In this document: piece after piece, positions 8,801 to 16,655 of the stretch | How positions within the stretch are numbered: the first letter of the stretch is position 1 | How the letters are laid out: each line of letters opens with the position of its first letter | From: JANRKT01 sp033763355 | GTDB taxonomy: Bacteria > Bacteroidota > Bacteroidia > Chitinophagales > Chitinophagaceae | DNA length: 34,509 nt | Assembly (NCBI GenBank): GCA_033763355.1 | Contig: JANRKT010000187.1 | Coordinates: 1-34,509, forward strand | Reading direction: 5' to 3' | The notes under the pieces: generated by a model | Told to the model about the DNA's origin: nothing | The model's database searches: none | Seen by the model: only the letters and a program-made list of their open reading frames with translations | Translations under genes and position numbers: made by a program

Positions 8801-9004
8801 GTAGGGTTGCTGCCACTTACATGGACAACCGGCGCCTCTGCACTCGGCAATCATTCCATTGGTATCTCTGCTGTAGGCGGCATGCTTACCGGGGTTATGC
8901 TTGGCATATTTATTATTCCCGTATTGTTTGTGATTTTTCAGTACCTGCAGGAAAAAGCGGGGAGAAAGGATAAACAGCCTGAAACAACCGCACTGTCAGA
9001 ATAA
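5840..9004 (+). CDS. RND efflux inner-membrane pump (HAE1/AcrB family)
   Basis: 1054 residues, full length for an AcrB-type hydrophobe/amphiphile exporter. It starts with the typical MLKRFIERPVLSTVVSVILL first membrane segment and LFPDIAPPSVQVTAFYPGA. The proton-relay aspartates are present as Asp406-Asp407 in GIVVDDAIVV, and the relay lysine is at about 945 in GLLAKNAILIVEY. Two large periplasmic loops follow the first and seventh membrane segments, as expected. The pump exports drugs, detergents or bile-like compounds from the periplasm and inner membrane using the proton gradient. It lies between the adaptor and the outer-membrane channel genes; the channel gene starts 28 bp downstream. 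The substrate cannot be read from sequence. Confidence 0.96.
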   Translation: MLKRFIERPVLSTVVSVILLLLGGLSLYTLPVTLFPDIAPPSVQVTAFYPGANAEVVARSVATPIEEAINGVENMTYMTSNSSNDGSMTLNVYFKQGTDPDIASVNVQNRVSKAVSQIPQEVVQSGISTQKVQNSIIMFVALSSDDAKQYDELFLENYIKINLIPAVQRVPGVGQALVFGAKDYSMRIWLKPDRLIANNLSPQDVLNAVRDQNLEAAPGRMGQGSPETFEYVLKYKGKSGQNEDYENFVIKANTDGSMLRLKDLARVEFGSFTYSSNSRMDGKPVSGFAVFQTAGSNANDILTEVEKLLNDFSATLPKGVKTTTMYNSKEFLDASVDQVTETLLIAFGLVFLMVFLFLQDFRSTLIPAIAVPVAIIGTFFFLQVFGFTLNLLTLFALVLAIGIVVDDAIVVTEAVHSKMERTKLPARKATIESMNEISGAIISITLVMAAVFVPVGFMQGPAGVFYKQFAFTLAIAILISAVNALTLSPALCALFLKNPHSEDEGNGHHKKKGFAGRFFNGFNAGFASMTNRYIQSIKFLIRHKWIALSALALISAVSFWMVKKAPTGFIPTEDQGFVLYAVNTPPGSSLDRTRQATEAIDSIIRNEPMTDHLYAIDGLNFISFSNASSYAAGFIRLKDYDKRGPVKNPDQIAGMLTQKVSQVKGASTFFFNFPTVQGFGNVSGFEFMLQDRTNGPLDKLGNTAYAFMGALMQRKEIAYAFSTFSAGNPQYMLEVDNIKAKQLGVSISELMQTMQIYYGSSFVSDFNRFGKYYRVMAQADIPYRAGPGSLDGIYVKNNHGEMVPAKTLVSLKRVYGPETVTRNNLFNAVTINGIPKPGYSTGDAIKAIEETAKQVLPRGYAYEWTGVTKEEIKTGGQTAFIFLLSIIFVFFLLAAQYESYILPLAVILTIPTGVLGVFAFIGFAGIDNNIYVQIGMIMLVGLLAKNAILIVEYAVQRRRAGMGLIESALEASRLRLRPILMTSFAFIVGLLPLTWTTGASALGNHSIGISAVGGMLTGVMLGIFIIPVLFVIFQYLQEKAGRKDKQPETTALSE

Positions 9005-9032
9005 ATTTTTGAAACGAATAAATTGATCAATC

Positions 9033-10457
9033 ATGCTACAAAGAATAAACATATTATATCTGTTGACGCTGTCAGTGATGTTTCTTGCAGCCTGCAGTGT
9101 ATCGAAAGAATACCAGCGGCCGGACCTGGAATTACCAAAACAATTCAGTGCCGGTGAAAGTATAAGTTTTGCCGACACCAGCAGCATTGCAGACATAGAA
9201 TGGAAAATGTTTTTTACTGATATTACATTGCAGGAACTTATAGAAAAAGGCCTGCAATACAATCATGACCTGCTGATTGCTGTTAAACGGATTGATATTG
9301 CACAACTGCAGGCAAAACAAAGCAGGTTATTGCAATTGCCGGAAGTTAACCTGCAGCTTACAGGGCAAATCAGCCGCCCTTCTGATAACAGCCTGAATGG
9401 GATAAGCCTGAAAACCTTTTTAGGAAAAAGCTATGTTGAAAATTATAACGCTGCTGTTAACCTGTCATGGGAGGCAGATATATGGGGAAAGATAAGAGGA
9501 CAAAAAGAAGTTGCCCTCACTGAATACCTGCAAACCACCGAAGCGGCAAAATTTGTGCAGACACAACTGGTGGCTGATATTGCACAGGGATATTATAACC
9601 TGCTGATGCTCGACAAGCAATTAGACATTACCAGGAAAAACCTTTTGCTGAGCGATAGTTTTTTAGTTGCCACCCGTTTATTGAAAGATGCTGGCCTGGG
9701 CAATGCATTAGCAGTACAACAGGCCGAATCGCAAAAACAATCCACTGCATTATTGATACCGCAACTGGAACAAAGCATCGCTTTGCAGGAAAATGCATTG
9801 CAGCAATTAACGGGACAACTCCCGGGCCACATTGCAAGAAAAACATCATTAAATGAAATTTCAATTACCGGTGACCTTTCTGCCGGCCTGCCTGTTGCTA
9901 TGGTAAGCAGAAGGCCGGATGTTCGTGCAAGCGAAATGGCCCTGATGATTGCGAATACGCAGGTGGGCATTGCAAAAGCAAACATGTATCCTTCATTAAA
10001 TATTACAGCCGGAACAGGGCTGGAATCTTTTAAAGCCAGTAACTGGTTCAATATTCCCGGCTCACTATTTGGATTGGCGGCGGGCAGCATAGTTCAGCCT
10101 ATTTTCAGAAGAAAAGAATTGAAAACACGATTTGAAACAGCAAAGCTGCAGAGGGAACAGGCCGTCGTTCAATTCAGGCAATCTGTACTGCAGGCAGCAA
10201 CAGAAGTTGCCGGCGCATTGGTGCAGGCAGATAAATTAAAGCAACAGGAACAGATTGTAATGGCACAGGTTGATACATTGAAGCAGGCTGTTTTCAATGC
10301 CAAACTTTTGTTTCGCAGTGATATGGCCAATTATCTTGAAGTGATCACGGCACAGGGAAATGCATTGCAGGCGGAACTGGACCTTGCATCTATTCACCGG
10401 CAGCAATTAAATGCTATGGTAGAGCTTTATCGCTCTTTGGGTGGCGGATGGAAATGA
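9033..10457 (+). CDS. RND efflux outer-membrane channel lipoprotein (TolC/OprM, NodT family)
   Basis: 474 residues with a clear lipoprotein signal: a hydrophobic stretch ending LAACSVSKEYQRP, so Cys21 is the expected acylation site. The body shows the two repeated alpha-helical halves of the TolC family. WKMFFTDITLQELIEKGL comes early, and SRRPDVRASE near residue 290 is the strongly conserved motif of the OprM/NodT branch. Coiled-coil-prone, Ala/Gln-rich helices cover most of the rest. It forms the outer-membrane exit duct for the two preceding gene products and is the last gene of the efflux operon. Confidence 0.94.
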   Translation: MLQRINILYLLTLSVMFLAACSVSKEYQRPDLELPKQFSAGESISFADTSSIADIEWKMFFTDITLQELIEKGLQYNHDLLIAVKRIDIAQLQAKQSRLLQLPEVNLQLTGQISRPSDNSLNGISLKTFLGKSYVENYNAAVNLSWEADIWGKIRGQKEVALTEYLQTTEAAKFVQTQLVADIAQGYYNLLMLDKQLDITRKNLLLSDSFLVATRLLKDAGLGNALAVQQAESQKQSTALLIPQLEQSIALQENALQQLTGQLPGHIARKTSLNEISITGDLSAGLPVAMVSRRPDVRASEMALMIANTQVGIAKANMYPSLNITAGTGLESFKASNWFNIPGSLFGLAAGSIVQPIFRRKELKTRFETAKLQREQAVVQFRQSVLQAATEVAGALVQADKLKQQEQIVMAQVDTLKQAVFNAKLLFRSDMANYLEVITAQGNALQAELDLASIHRQQLNAMVELYRSLGGGWK

Positions 10458-10587
10458 TCTGCCGAAAATGAAATTCAGGTAATGATATGACAAATAGAGG
10501 CATTGCCGGTAATTCCGTGTAAGTCCGTACAGCGGACAATATAATAAAGTCTTACAGGTTTTCAGGGCAGGGTTGTTTTGACTGTTG

Positions 10588-10601
10588 AACCCGGCCGGGT
10601 T
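10588..10601. promoter_or_regulatory. 14-bp perfect palindrome upstream of psd
   Basis: AACCCGGCCGGGTT has no spacer and lies about 40 bp upstream of the psd -7 element. It could bind a dimeric regulator. No protein partner can be named from the window. Confidence 0.3.
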
Positions 10602-10634
10602 TGGTTAAAACAATACAGCAGCCCCTATTTTCAT

Positions 10635-10642
10635 TACATTTG
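10635..10642 (+). promoter_or_regulatory. -7 promoter element of psd
   Basis: TACATTTG matches TAnnTTTG exactly and lies 19 bp before the ATG at 10662. It supports that ATG over the in-frame TTG at 10578, which lies upstream of the promoter. No convincing -33 element at the usual distance. Confidence 0.5.
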
Positions 10643-10661
10643 TATTTCAACTTTACCTGTA

Positions 10662-11318
10662 ATGACGATTCACAAAGAAGGATATAAGACCTTAGCGCTT
10701 GGAGGTTTGATTTATGTGGTGCTGAACATGCTTTCATTTTCTTTTCTCAGTTATGCAATACCGGCACTGGCATGGGTTGTTTTTATCTTAACCACTCTTT
10801 TGTTCCTTTTTCTTATTTCTTTTTTCAGGGTCCCCAAAAGGAACTTCACCATTGATAACAGCTGTATAGTTGCCCCTGCCGATGGTAAGGTGGTAGTGAT
10901 TGAAGAGGCGGTTGATGAGGAATATTTCACGGCAAAACGTTTGCAGGTTTCAATTTTTATGAGCCCTGCCAATGTGCATGTAAACCGCAACCCCATCAGT
11001 GGCGAAGTGGTGTACAGCAAATATCATAAAGGCAAATACCTGGTAGCATGGAACCCCAAATCTTCAACAGAAAACGAGAGGCACAGCGTGGTAATAAAAA
11101 ACGAGAAAGCTGAAATATTGGTTAAACAGATTGCCGGGGCACTGGCAAAGCGGATTATAAATTATCTTCAACCGGGACAGAAAACAGAACAGTGTGCGGA
11201 AATGGGTTTTATAAAATTCGGCAGCAGGGTAGATCTTTTATTGCCTGTTGGAACCAAAACAGAAGTACAGGTAGGCCAGCATGTAAAAGGTGGTGTAACG
11301 GTGATTGCGAGGCTGTAA
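10662..11318 (+). CDS. psd: Phosphatidylserine decarboxylase proenzyme (short bacterial/archaeal type)
   Basis: 218 residues from the ATG at 10662. An in-frame TTG 84 bp upstream would add a non-conserved leader that overlaps the promoter. Residues about 12-54 form two membrane segments. Conserved blocks follow: IVAPADGKVVVIEE (Asp74), MSPANVHVNRNPISG (His106), ENERHSVVI (His141), and the self-cleavage site FGSRVD with Gly187-Ser188. Cleavage before the serine would leave a pyruvoyl group on the small C-terminal chain. The enzyme makes phosphatidylethanolamine from phosphatidylserine in the inner membrane. No pssA gene is next to it. It converges with the yjjG-like gene with only 10 bp between the stops. 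Confidence 0.95.
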   Translation: MTIHKEGYKTLALGGLIYVVLNMLSFSFLSYAIPALAWVVFILTTLLFLFLISFFRVPKRNFTIDNSCIVAPADGKVVVIEEAVDEEYFTAKRLQVSIFMSPANVHVNRNPISGEVVYSKYHKGKYLVAWNPKSSTENERHSVVIKNEKAEILVKQIAGALAKRIINYLQPGQKTEQCAEMGFIKFGSRVDLLLPVGTKTEVQVGQHVKGGVTVIARL

Positions 11319-11328
11319 AATATTTCTT

Positions 11329-12030
11329 CTACAAAATCTTTTTCAACTCCCCTAAGGTCTCAATCACATAGGTCGGTTTAATTTCTCCATTAGGTGGTAT
11401 TGCCGGGTTAAAATATATGGTATCCATGCCTGCATTATCAGCGCCTTCAATATCTGCATCTAATGTATCTCCAATCATCACACTTTCTTTTGCTGTTGTA
11501 TTTGCCTTTTCAATAGCGTATTCGAATATGGCCACATGGGGTTTCATGATACCGGCCGCTTCTGATGTAATCACATGTGTAAAATAACCTGCAATGCCGC
11601 TGTGGTTGAGTTTGGCATGCTGTGTTTTTTTAAAGCCGTTTGTAATAAGGTGCAACGGGTAACTTTTATTACGCAGGTATTCCAGCACTTCAAGCGTATC
11701 ATGAAATAAATTCTTTTTGGTGGGCAGTATTTCCAGGTATTGTTCGCTCAGTTGCCTTGCAAAAGGTTCATCTGCAATTTTAAAATCCAGGAGGGTGCGC
11801 CACATCCTTTTCCAGCGCAATTCTTCCCTTGTAATAAACCCTTTGCGGAAACGGTCCCAGAAAATGGTGTTGTGGTAATGGTATGTGCTGTGAAAAATAT
11901 CAAAACTTTCAACACCCCTTCCCTGCAGTTTGTGGCTGTGGTACAGGTCATAAAGTGTTTCTTTTGAATTGGTTTCAAAGTCCCAGAGGGTGTGGTCAAG
12001 ATCGAAGAATATATGCCTGTATTTTGTCAT
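11329..12030 (-). CDS. YjjG family noncanonical nucleotide phosphatase / HAD hydrolase
   Basis: 233 residues from the ATG at 12030. A longer frame to a TTG at 12198 overlaps the divergent gene and adds non-conserved sequence, so it is not used. HAD motif I is FFDLDHTLWDF with the nucleophile Asp10 and acid/base Asp12. Motif II is LITNGF, motif III lies around GIMKPHVAIFEYA, and motif IV is VMIGDTLDADIEGA. The helical cap lies between motifs I and II. The length and the DLDHTLWDF start are typical of YjjG-type 5'-nucleotidases, which remove phosphate from non-standard pyrimidine nucleotides. HAD family is secure; the YjjG subgroup is likely. Confidence 0.88.
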   Translation of the reverse strand: MTKYRHIFFDLDHTLWDFETNSKETLYDLYHSHKLQGRGVESFDIFHSTYHYHNTIFWDRFRKGFITREELRWKRMWRTLLDFKIADEPFARQLSEQYLEILPTKKNLFHDTLEVLEYLRNKSYPLHLITNGFKKTQHAKLNHSGIAGYFTHVITSEAAGIMKPHVAIFEYAIEKANTTAKESVMIGDTLDADIEGADNAGMDTIYFNPAIPPNGEIKPTYVIETLGELKKIL

Positions 12031-12122
12031 GCTTAAAAACACTGTAAAAGTATTGCACAACGGGGAATTTATTATTATCATTGTTGCCTTATTAATACGT
12101 AACCCCTTAAACAAAAACACCC

Positions 12123-13085
12123 ATGAAAAAGATGCTATGGAGCTTGTTGCTCTTTTTCCCTTCTCTTTTACTTTTTGCCGGAGACAGTACTGAAACAAAG
12201 TTAGCAGAAGCAGAAATGCAGAAGTTCAATGCATACCTGCAGAAACTGGATTCGGCAGAAAAAGCAATAAACTACCAGGCCGGCCAGATCCAATTGTCAA
12301 ACGGTGTTGCAGGGCTGAATGTCCCCAAAGGATTTAAGTTTATACCAGCAGAACAAAGCCGCTTCATTCTTGAAGACTTGTGGGAAAACCTTCCTGACAA
12401 ATCGGTATTGGGCATGATTGTGAAAGACAGTTTCCATATAAACAGTTTAACCACCGACTGGGCTTTTATTGTTTCTTATGACCCCATGGGTTATGTAAAA
12501 GACAGCGATGCCGATGATATTAATTACGATGATTTGCTGAAGGAAATTAAAGAAGGCCAGCGTGAAGCCAATATGGAAAGAAAGAAATTGGGCTATGCAG
12601 GAATGGAGATTATTGGCTGGGCATCAAAACCATATTATGACAAGGAACAAAAAGTATTGCACTGGGCCAAAGAGTTTAAAGTAGAAGGAAGTGAAAATAA
12701 CACTTTAAACTATGATGTGCGGGTTTTGGGAAGAAAAGGTGTTTTGAGTTTAAATGCTGTGGCCAACATGGGCCAGCTTGCTGATGTTAAGAAATACATT
12801 CCTGAAATACTCGGCATGGCGCAGTTTGAAAGCGGGCATAAATATTCGGAATTCGATCCCCAAATAGATGAAGTGGCTGCGTGGACCATTGGCGGGCTTG
12901 TTGCCGGTAAGGTACTTGCTAAGGCAGGGTTTCTTGCCATCTTATTAAAATTCTGGAAACTGATAGCCATAGGCCTTGTAGCCTTCGGTGGCACTATCTG
13001 GAAGTTTATAACAGGCAGGAAAAATAAAGAGGAAGAACTGGCTGTAGAAACAGTAAGCGATGCAAATCAAACTCCGGCAGCATAA
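12123..13085 (+). CDS. DUF2167 domain membrane protein
   Basis: 320 residues. There is a signal peptide at about 1-20 (MKKMLWSLLLFFPSLLLFAG). An extracytoplasmic DUF2167 domain follows, with GVAGLNVPKGFKFIPAEQ, LWENLPDKSVLGMIV, IVSYDPMGYVKDSDADDI and VRVLGRKGVLSLNAVA. The C-terminal membrane part, at about 255-300, is two hydrophobic stretches split by a short loop, and the tail is acidic and charged. The molecular role of this family is not known to me. It is transcribed divergently from the HAD gene and followed by a strong terminator at 13114-13143, so it is probably a single-gene unit. Confidence 0.85.
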   Translation: MKKMLWSLLLFFPSLLLFAGDSTETKLAEAEMQKFNAYLQKLDSAEKAINYQAGQIQLSNGVAGLNVPKGFKFIPAEQSRFILEDLWENLPDKSVLGMIVKDSFHINSLTTDWAFIVSYDPMGYVKDSDADDINYDDLLKEIKEGQREANMERKKLGYAGMEIIGWASKPYYDKEQKVLHWAKEFKVEGSENNTLNYDVRVLGRKGVLSLNAVANMGQLADVKKYIPEILGMAQFESGHKYSEFDPQIDEVAAWTIGGLVAGKVLAKAGFLAILLKFWKLIAIGLVAFGGTIWKFITGRKNKEEELAVETVSDANQTPAA

Positions 13086-13113
13086 AATTTGCATGTAAGT
13101 TTTGAATTTATTG

Positions 13114-13143
13114 AAACGGTAAGCGACTGCTTACCGTTTTTTT
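13114..13143 (+). terminator. Rho-independent terminator after the DUF2167 gene
   Basis: An 11-bp perfect stem (13114-13124 with 13129-13139), the 4-base loop GACT and a run of seven T (13137-13143). It lies inside the long in-frame TTG extension of the next gene and therefore supports the ATG at 13164 as the true start there. Confidence 0.88.
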
Positions 13144-13163
13144 ATTATCATTACAGCACGGTT

Positions 13164-13862
13164 ATGAATGTTGTAATTACAGGCGCCAGTAAAGGAATAG
13201 GAAAAGCAGTGGCTGAAAAGTTCGCCAGCCACGGTGCAGATCTTTTTTTGTGCTCACGCCATATTGAAGACACCGCTGCATGGCAGGGGCAGCTGATGAA
13301 CAAGTACAATATTGCTGTGTCCTGTATGAACACTGATATGAGCGTTAAGGATGAAGTGCTGGCCTTTTCAAAAAAAGTGCTTGACGCATTTGATGGCATT
13401 GATGTGCTGGTTAATAATGCAGGTCTTTTCGAGCCGGGCAGTGTGCACAATGAACCCGAAGGCACATTGGAAAGGATGATTGATGTAAACCTTTATTCTG
13501 CTTACCATTTAACAAGAGCATTATTGCCGCTTATGATGAAACACAGGAAGGGCCATGTTTTTAACCTGTGTTCCATTGCTTCTGCAGCTGCTTACAAAAA
13601 CGGAGGGGCATACAGCATCAGCAAATTTGCACTGTATGGCTTTTCAAAAAACCTGAGGGAAGAGTTAAAGACGTATAATATAAAAGTTACTGCGGTACTT
13701 CCTGGTGCTGCATATACTGATTCGTGGAGCGGCAGTGGTATTGACCCCAAACGCATTATGGAAGCAAAGGATGTAGCTGATATGATCTGGGCTGCCTCAC
13801 AGCTTTCGCCGCAGGCCTGTGTTGAAGACATATTGATGCGGCCCCAGCGCGGCGATTTGTAA
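13164..13862 (+). CDS. Short-chain dehydrogenase/reductase (classical SDR)
   Basis: 232 residues from the ATG at 13164. The longer in-frame start at 13089 (TTG) would begin before a terminator and is rejected. Classical SDR motifs are present: TGASKGIG at 6-13 for cofactor binding, VNNAG at 83-87, and the catalytic set Ser137, Tyr150 and Lys154 in AYSISKFAL. The active-site loop ends with LPGAAYTDSW, close to the usual PG motif. The substrate cannot be assigned; the family covers sugar, fatty acid, steroid and ketone reductases. Confidence 0.9.
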   Translation: MNVVITGASKGIGKAVAEKFASHGADLFLCSRHIEDTAAWQGQLMNKYNIAVSCMNTDMSVKDEVLAFSKKVLDAFDGIDVLVNNAGLFEPGSVHNEPEGTLERMIDVNLYSAYHLTRALLPLMMKHRKGHVFNLCSIASAAAYKNGGAYSISKFALYGFSKNLREELKTYNIKVTAVLPGAAYTDSWSGSGIDPKRIMEAKDVADMIWAASQLSPQACVEDILMRPQRGDL

Positions 13863-13966
13863 ACCAGGTATCCTTTGCAACTACCATCAATAAAAAAATC
13901 ATGTTATTTCGTACCGTTAACCGCATTTTAGGTGCGGCAGGATTTTCAAAGCTTCTGTAAGACGGT

Positions 13967-13974
13967 TATATTTG
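13967..13974 (+). promoter_or_regulatory. -7 promoter element of batD
   Basis: TATATTTG matches TAnnTTTG exactly. Transcription would start near 13980 and give a leader of about 110 bases before the ATG at 14094, unusually long compared with the other leaders in this window. Confidence 0.45.
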
Positions 13975-13997
13975 TAATGGTTCATCTTTTAGAACCA

Positions 13998-14051
13998 GAC
14001 AGGTTTTATGTAAGGTTGCTGAGGAACATAAGCATGCTGCAAAAGCCTGTC
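13998..14051 (+). promoter_or_regulatory. Possible folded leader of the batD mRNA
   Basis: GACAGG (13998-14003) can pair with CCTGTC (14046-14051), and inside it TTATGT (14006-14011) with ACATAA (14026-14031). The fold lies in the long leader between the predicted start of transcription and the batD ATG. It was seen by eye only. Confidence 0.25.
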
Positions 14052-14093
14052 GGGTTTATAGTAACGCTTTCTGAATTTTGTGAGTGTTTTATT

Positions 14094-15938
14094 ATGCGGG
14101 CACTGTTTTCCAAATACAAATCAATTTTACCCGGCTTATTATTTTCCCTTTCCATTGTTGCTGCAACAGGGCAGGTAAAATTTTCTGCGCTGGTAAGTGA
14201 AAAAAAAATCAGTGCACAGGATTATCTGCAGGTACAGTTCACTATTGAAAATGCAAAACAGGTAAAGCAGTTTGTGCCGCCCGTTTTTACTTATTTCCAG
14301 GTGCTTCAGGGGCCCGACCAGGCTTCGGGCTGGAGCCTTGTGAACGGGGAATTGAAACAATACATCACATTCAGCTACCTGCTGAAGCCATTGCGGCAGG
14401 GCAAACTGGTTTTGCCTCCGGCAACTGTAAAGGCAGATGGCAAACTGTACAGGAGCGACGTGCTGATTATTGAAGTAACCAATAACTCAAATGCAGTTTC
14501 TTCTTATGGTCTGCCTGAAGACAAAACCGGCTTTGATGAATTTATTTTAAAGAAAGGGGAGACCATACAGGATAAAATAAACAACAACCTGTTTGTAAAA
14601 TTAGAGGTAAGCAAAACATCCTGTTATGAAGGCCAGCCTGTAGTGGCAACGTATAAACTTTATACCCGTTTAAAATCTGAATCAAGAGTTGTAAAACGAC
14701 CCTCTTTCAATGGCTTTAGTGTATTTGATATGGTTGACCCCGAATCAGGCAACCCGGTAAAAGAAAATTACAAAGGCAGGGAATACCATGTTTACCTGCT
14801 CCGCAAAATACAGTTGTACCCCCTTCAGTCCGGAACACTTGAACTGGAGCCGCTGGAAGTAGAAAATACCGTAACTTTTGTAAAGGGTGAGTATGCAGGC
14901 AGCAACAACAACTTGTCTGATTTACTCAGTGCATTGGTAGAAGACCAGCCTCCTGTTGGCGCCACGGTAAAAGAAAAGGTAACATTATCCAATAAACCGG
15001 TCAGCATAAATGTTAAACCATTGCCTGTTGCCGGCAGGCCCGGAGATTACAGTGGCGCTGTTGGCAGGTTTGCAGTAGTTACATCATTAAAACAGCCATC
15101 GGTTCACCGCAACGATGTGTATAACCTCGAAGTGGTTTTAAAAGGCAGCGGCAACATCCCTGTTATTTCAGCTCCTGCAATAAACTGGCCCGCATCATTC
15201 GAAGCATATGAACCGCAAATAAAGGAAGATGTTGTTAAAGCCGTTGCACCCATGGCAGGTGAAAAAGTGTTTACTATTCCTTTCTCACCCAAACAAGAAG
15301 GAGACTTTATTATTCCCGCTGTGGAGTTCTCTTATTTTGATCCTGACAGCGGCAGGTACAAACTTGCCAAAAGCGATACCATCAAACTGACTGTTGCCGG
15401 AGAAAAAACCCCTGAACTAAAAAATTTTACCGAAAATATAAAAGCCATCAGCCATAACCTGGTTGAGCGCAGGCCCCTGCTGGTTTATTTATTTGCCGGC
15501 GCAGCATTAATTGCTGTGGTAATATTGGTTTACCGCTACAGGGTAAAAAAGCAAAAAGTAAAAAGAGATGAAGCGATGAGAAAAGCTGCAGAAAGGGCCG
15601 CAGCTGAAACCGCTTTCCTCGCAGCAGAAAAAACCGATTATCTCTTCCATGCAAGACAGGCTTTGTATGAGCATCAGCATGACAAATTTTACAAGGGGCT
15701 GAGCCAGGGGCTTTGGCTGTTTATGAGTGAGCATTTGCATGTTCCGCTTGCTGACCTGAATAAGCCATTGGTTACAGCAGAACTGTTTAAAGCCGGAACG
15801 ATGGCATCTGTAATTGCAGAATTTAACGCAATTGTTACAGCCTGTGAAGATGCGCTGTACACGCCTTTTACTGATGAAATGAATGATGAAGAATTGCTGG
15901 CAAGAGCTGAGGCTTTAATTCATGAACTGGTAACATAG
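14094..15938 (+). CDS. batD: BatD family protein (oxygen-tolerance / Bat operon type)
   Basis: 614 residues from the ATG at 14094, which begins a normal signal peptide (MRALFSKYKSILPGLLFSLS, cleavage near AATGQ). The 54 extra in-frame residues back to a GTG at 13932 lie mostly upstream of the predicted transcript and are not used. The periplasmic part has repeated beta-sandwich units typical of BatD: the VKFSALVSEKKISAQDYLQV start, FVKLEVSKTSCYEGQPVVATYKL-like segments, and GRPGDYSGAVGRF. A single membrane helix at about 461-482 and a cytoplasmic tail follow. BatD usually sits with BatA/B/C (MoxR-VWA systems in envelope stress or aerotolerance); none of those partners is adjacent here. The stop is 6 bp from the convergent response regulator stop. 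Confidence 0.85.
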   Translation: MRALFSKYKSILPGLLFSLSIVAATGQVKFSALVSEKKISAQDYLQVQFTIENAKQVKQFVPPVFTYFQVLQGPDQASGWSLVNGELKQYITFSYLLKPLRQGKLVLPPATVKADGKLYRSDVLIIEVTNNSNAVSSYGLPEDKTGFDEFILKKGETIQDKINNNLFVKLEVSKTSCYEGQPVVATYKLYTRLKSESRVVKRPSFNGFSVFDMVDPESGNPVKENYKGREYHVYLLRKIQLYPLQSGTLELEPLEVENTVTFVKGEYAGSNNNLSDLLSALVEDQPPVGATVKEKVTLSNKPVSINVKPLPVAGRPGDYSGAVGRFAVVTSLKQPSVHRNDVYNLEVVLKGSGNIPVISAPAINWPASFEAYEPQIKEDVVKAVAPMAGEKVFTIPFSPKQEGDFIIPAVEFSYFDPDSGRYKLAKSDTIKLTVAGEKTPELKNFTENIKAISHNLVERRPLLVYLFAGAALIAVVILVYRYRVKKQKVKRDEAMRKAAERAAAETAFLAAEKTDYLFHARQALYEHQHDKFYKGLSQGLWLFMSEHLHVPLADLNKPLVTAELFKAGTMASVIAEFNAIVTACEDALYTPFTDEMNDEELLARAEALIHELVT

Positions 15939-15944
15939 GATGCT

Positions 15945-16652
15945 TTACTCGGTATATTTATACCCCACACCCCTTGCCGAATGAAAATATTTCGGGTTGC
16001 GGGTGTCGTCTTCAAAATATTTGCGGAAGCTGAGTATAAAATTGTCAATAGTGCGGGTGGTAGGATAAACATTATAGCCCCAGACCACCTGCAGTATCTT
16101 TTCCCTTGATACCACTTCATTTTTATTTTCTATCAGCAGTTTCAGCAGCATTACTTCTTTTTTACTCAGTTCAATAACCTCTCCTTTGTAATTGCGTGCC
16201 TGCTGTGCCTTAAAATCAATGCTGTTGTTCCCGAAACTGTAAGTGTCTCCGGGAGATGGTTTATCTTTCAGCATTTTGTTTTTTTCTATCAGCTTTTGTA
16301 CCCGCAGCAGTAATTCTTCAAGGTTAAACGGTTTGGTAAGATAATCGTCGGCCCCTTTTTTTAAGCCCAGCACCCTGTCGGCGCTGCTGCTTTTGGCGCT
16401 CAGCATGAGCACAGGCACCTGGTTATTCTTTATCCTGATGCTTTCACATACGCTGATGCCGTCCACTTCGGGAAGCATTACATCAAGTATGATAAGGTCA
16501 AAATATTCCTCATTTGTTTTTTTTAATGCATCTGTGCCGTCAGCGGCGCAGGAAACTTCATAACCTTCCAGTTCCAGGTTAAGTTTTAATGCTTCCTGCA
16601 GGTTTTCTTCGTCTTCCACAAGAAGGATAGATGCCTTTTTATTCTCGTTCAT
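15945..16652 (-). CDS. OmpR/PhoB family response regulator
   Basis: 235 residues. The receiver domain (about 7-125) has the acidic pocket Glu13-Asp14, phosphoacceptor Asp57 in LIILDVMLPEVDG, Ser85 and Lys107 in LTKPFN. The C-terminal winged-helix domain (about 137-233) shows IELSKKEVMLLKLLIENKN, REKILQVVWG and RTIDNFILSFRKYFED, ending GVGYKYTE. Its ATG lies 3 bp after the stop of the histidine kinase gene, so the two form a two-component pair with probably coupled translation. Target genes are not evident; the GldH gene upstream in the same transcript suggests a role related to the envelope or motility. Confidence 0.95.
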   Translation of the reverse strand: MNENKKASILLVEDEENLQEALKLNLELEGYEVSCAADGTDALKKTNEEYFDLIILDVMLPEVDGISVCESIRIKNNQVPVLMLSAKSSSADRVLGLKKGADDYLTKPFNLEELLLRVQKLIEKNKMLKDKPSPGDTYSFGNNSIDFKAQQARNYKGEVIELSKKEVMLLKLLIENKNEVVSREKILQVVWGYNVYPTTRTIDNFILSFRKYFEDDTRNPKYFHSARGVGYKYTE

Positions 16653-16655
16653 TTT

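Noticed and set aside
9593..10090. 165-codon open frame antisense to the outer-membrane channel gene
   Set aside because: It is a Cys- and Ser-rich shadow with no domain; the plus-strand gene is certain.
10578..10661. 28-residue N-terminal extension of psd from a TTG
   Set aside because: It is non-conserved and lies over the TACATTTG promoter element; the ATG at 10662 gives the normal family start.
12031..12198. 56-residue N-terminal extension of the yjjG-like gene from a TTG
   Set aside because: It overlaps the divergent DUF2167 gene and precedes the conserved HAD motif I by non-conserved sequence.
13089..13163. 25-residue N-terminal extension of the SDR gene from a TTG
   Set aside because: It contains the terminator of the preceding gene; the glycine motif begins right after the ATG at 13164.
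13932..14093. 54-residue N-terminal extension of batD from a GTG
   Set aside because: The first third lies upstream of the predicted transcript, and the signal peptide begins at the ATG at 14094.
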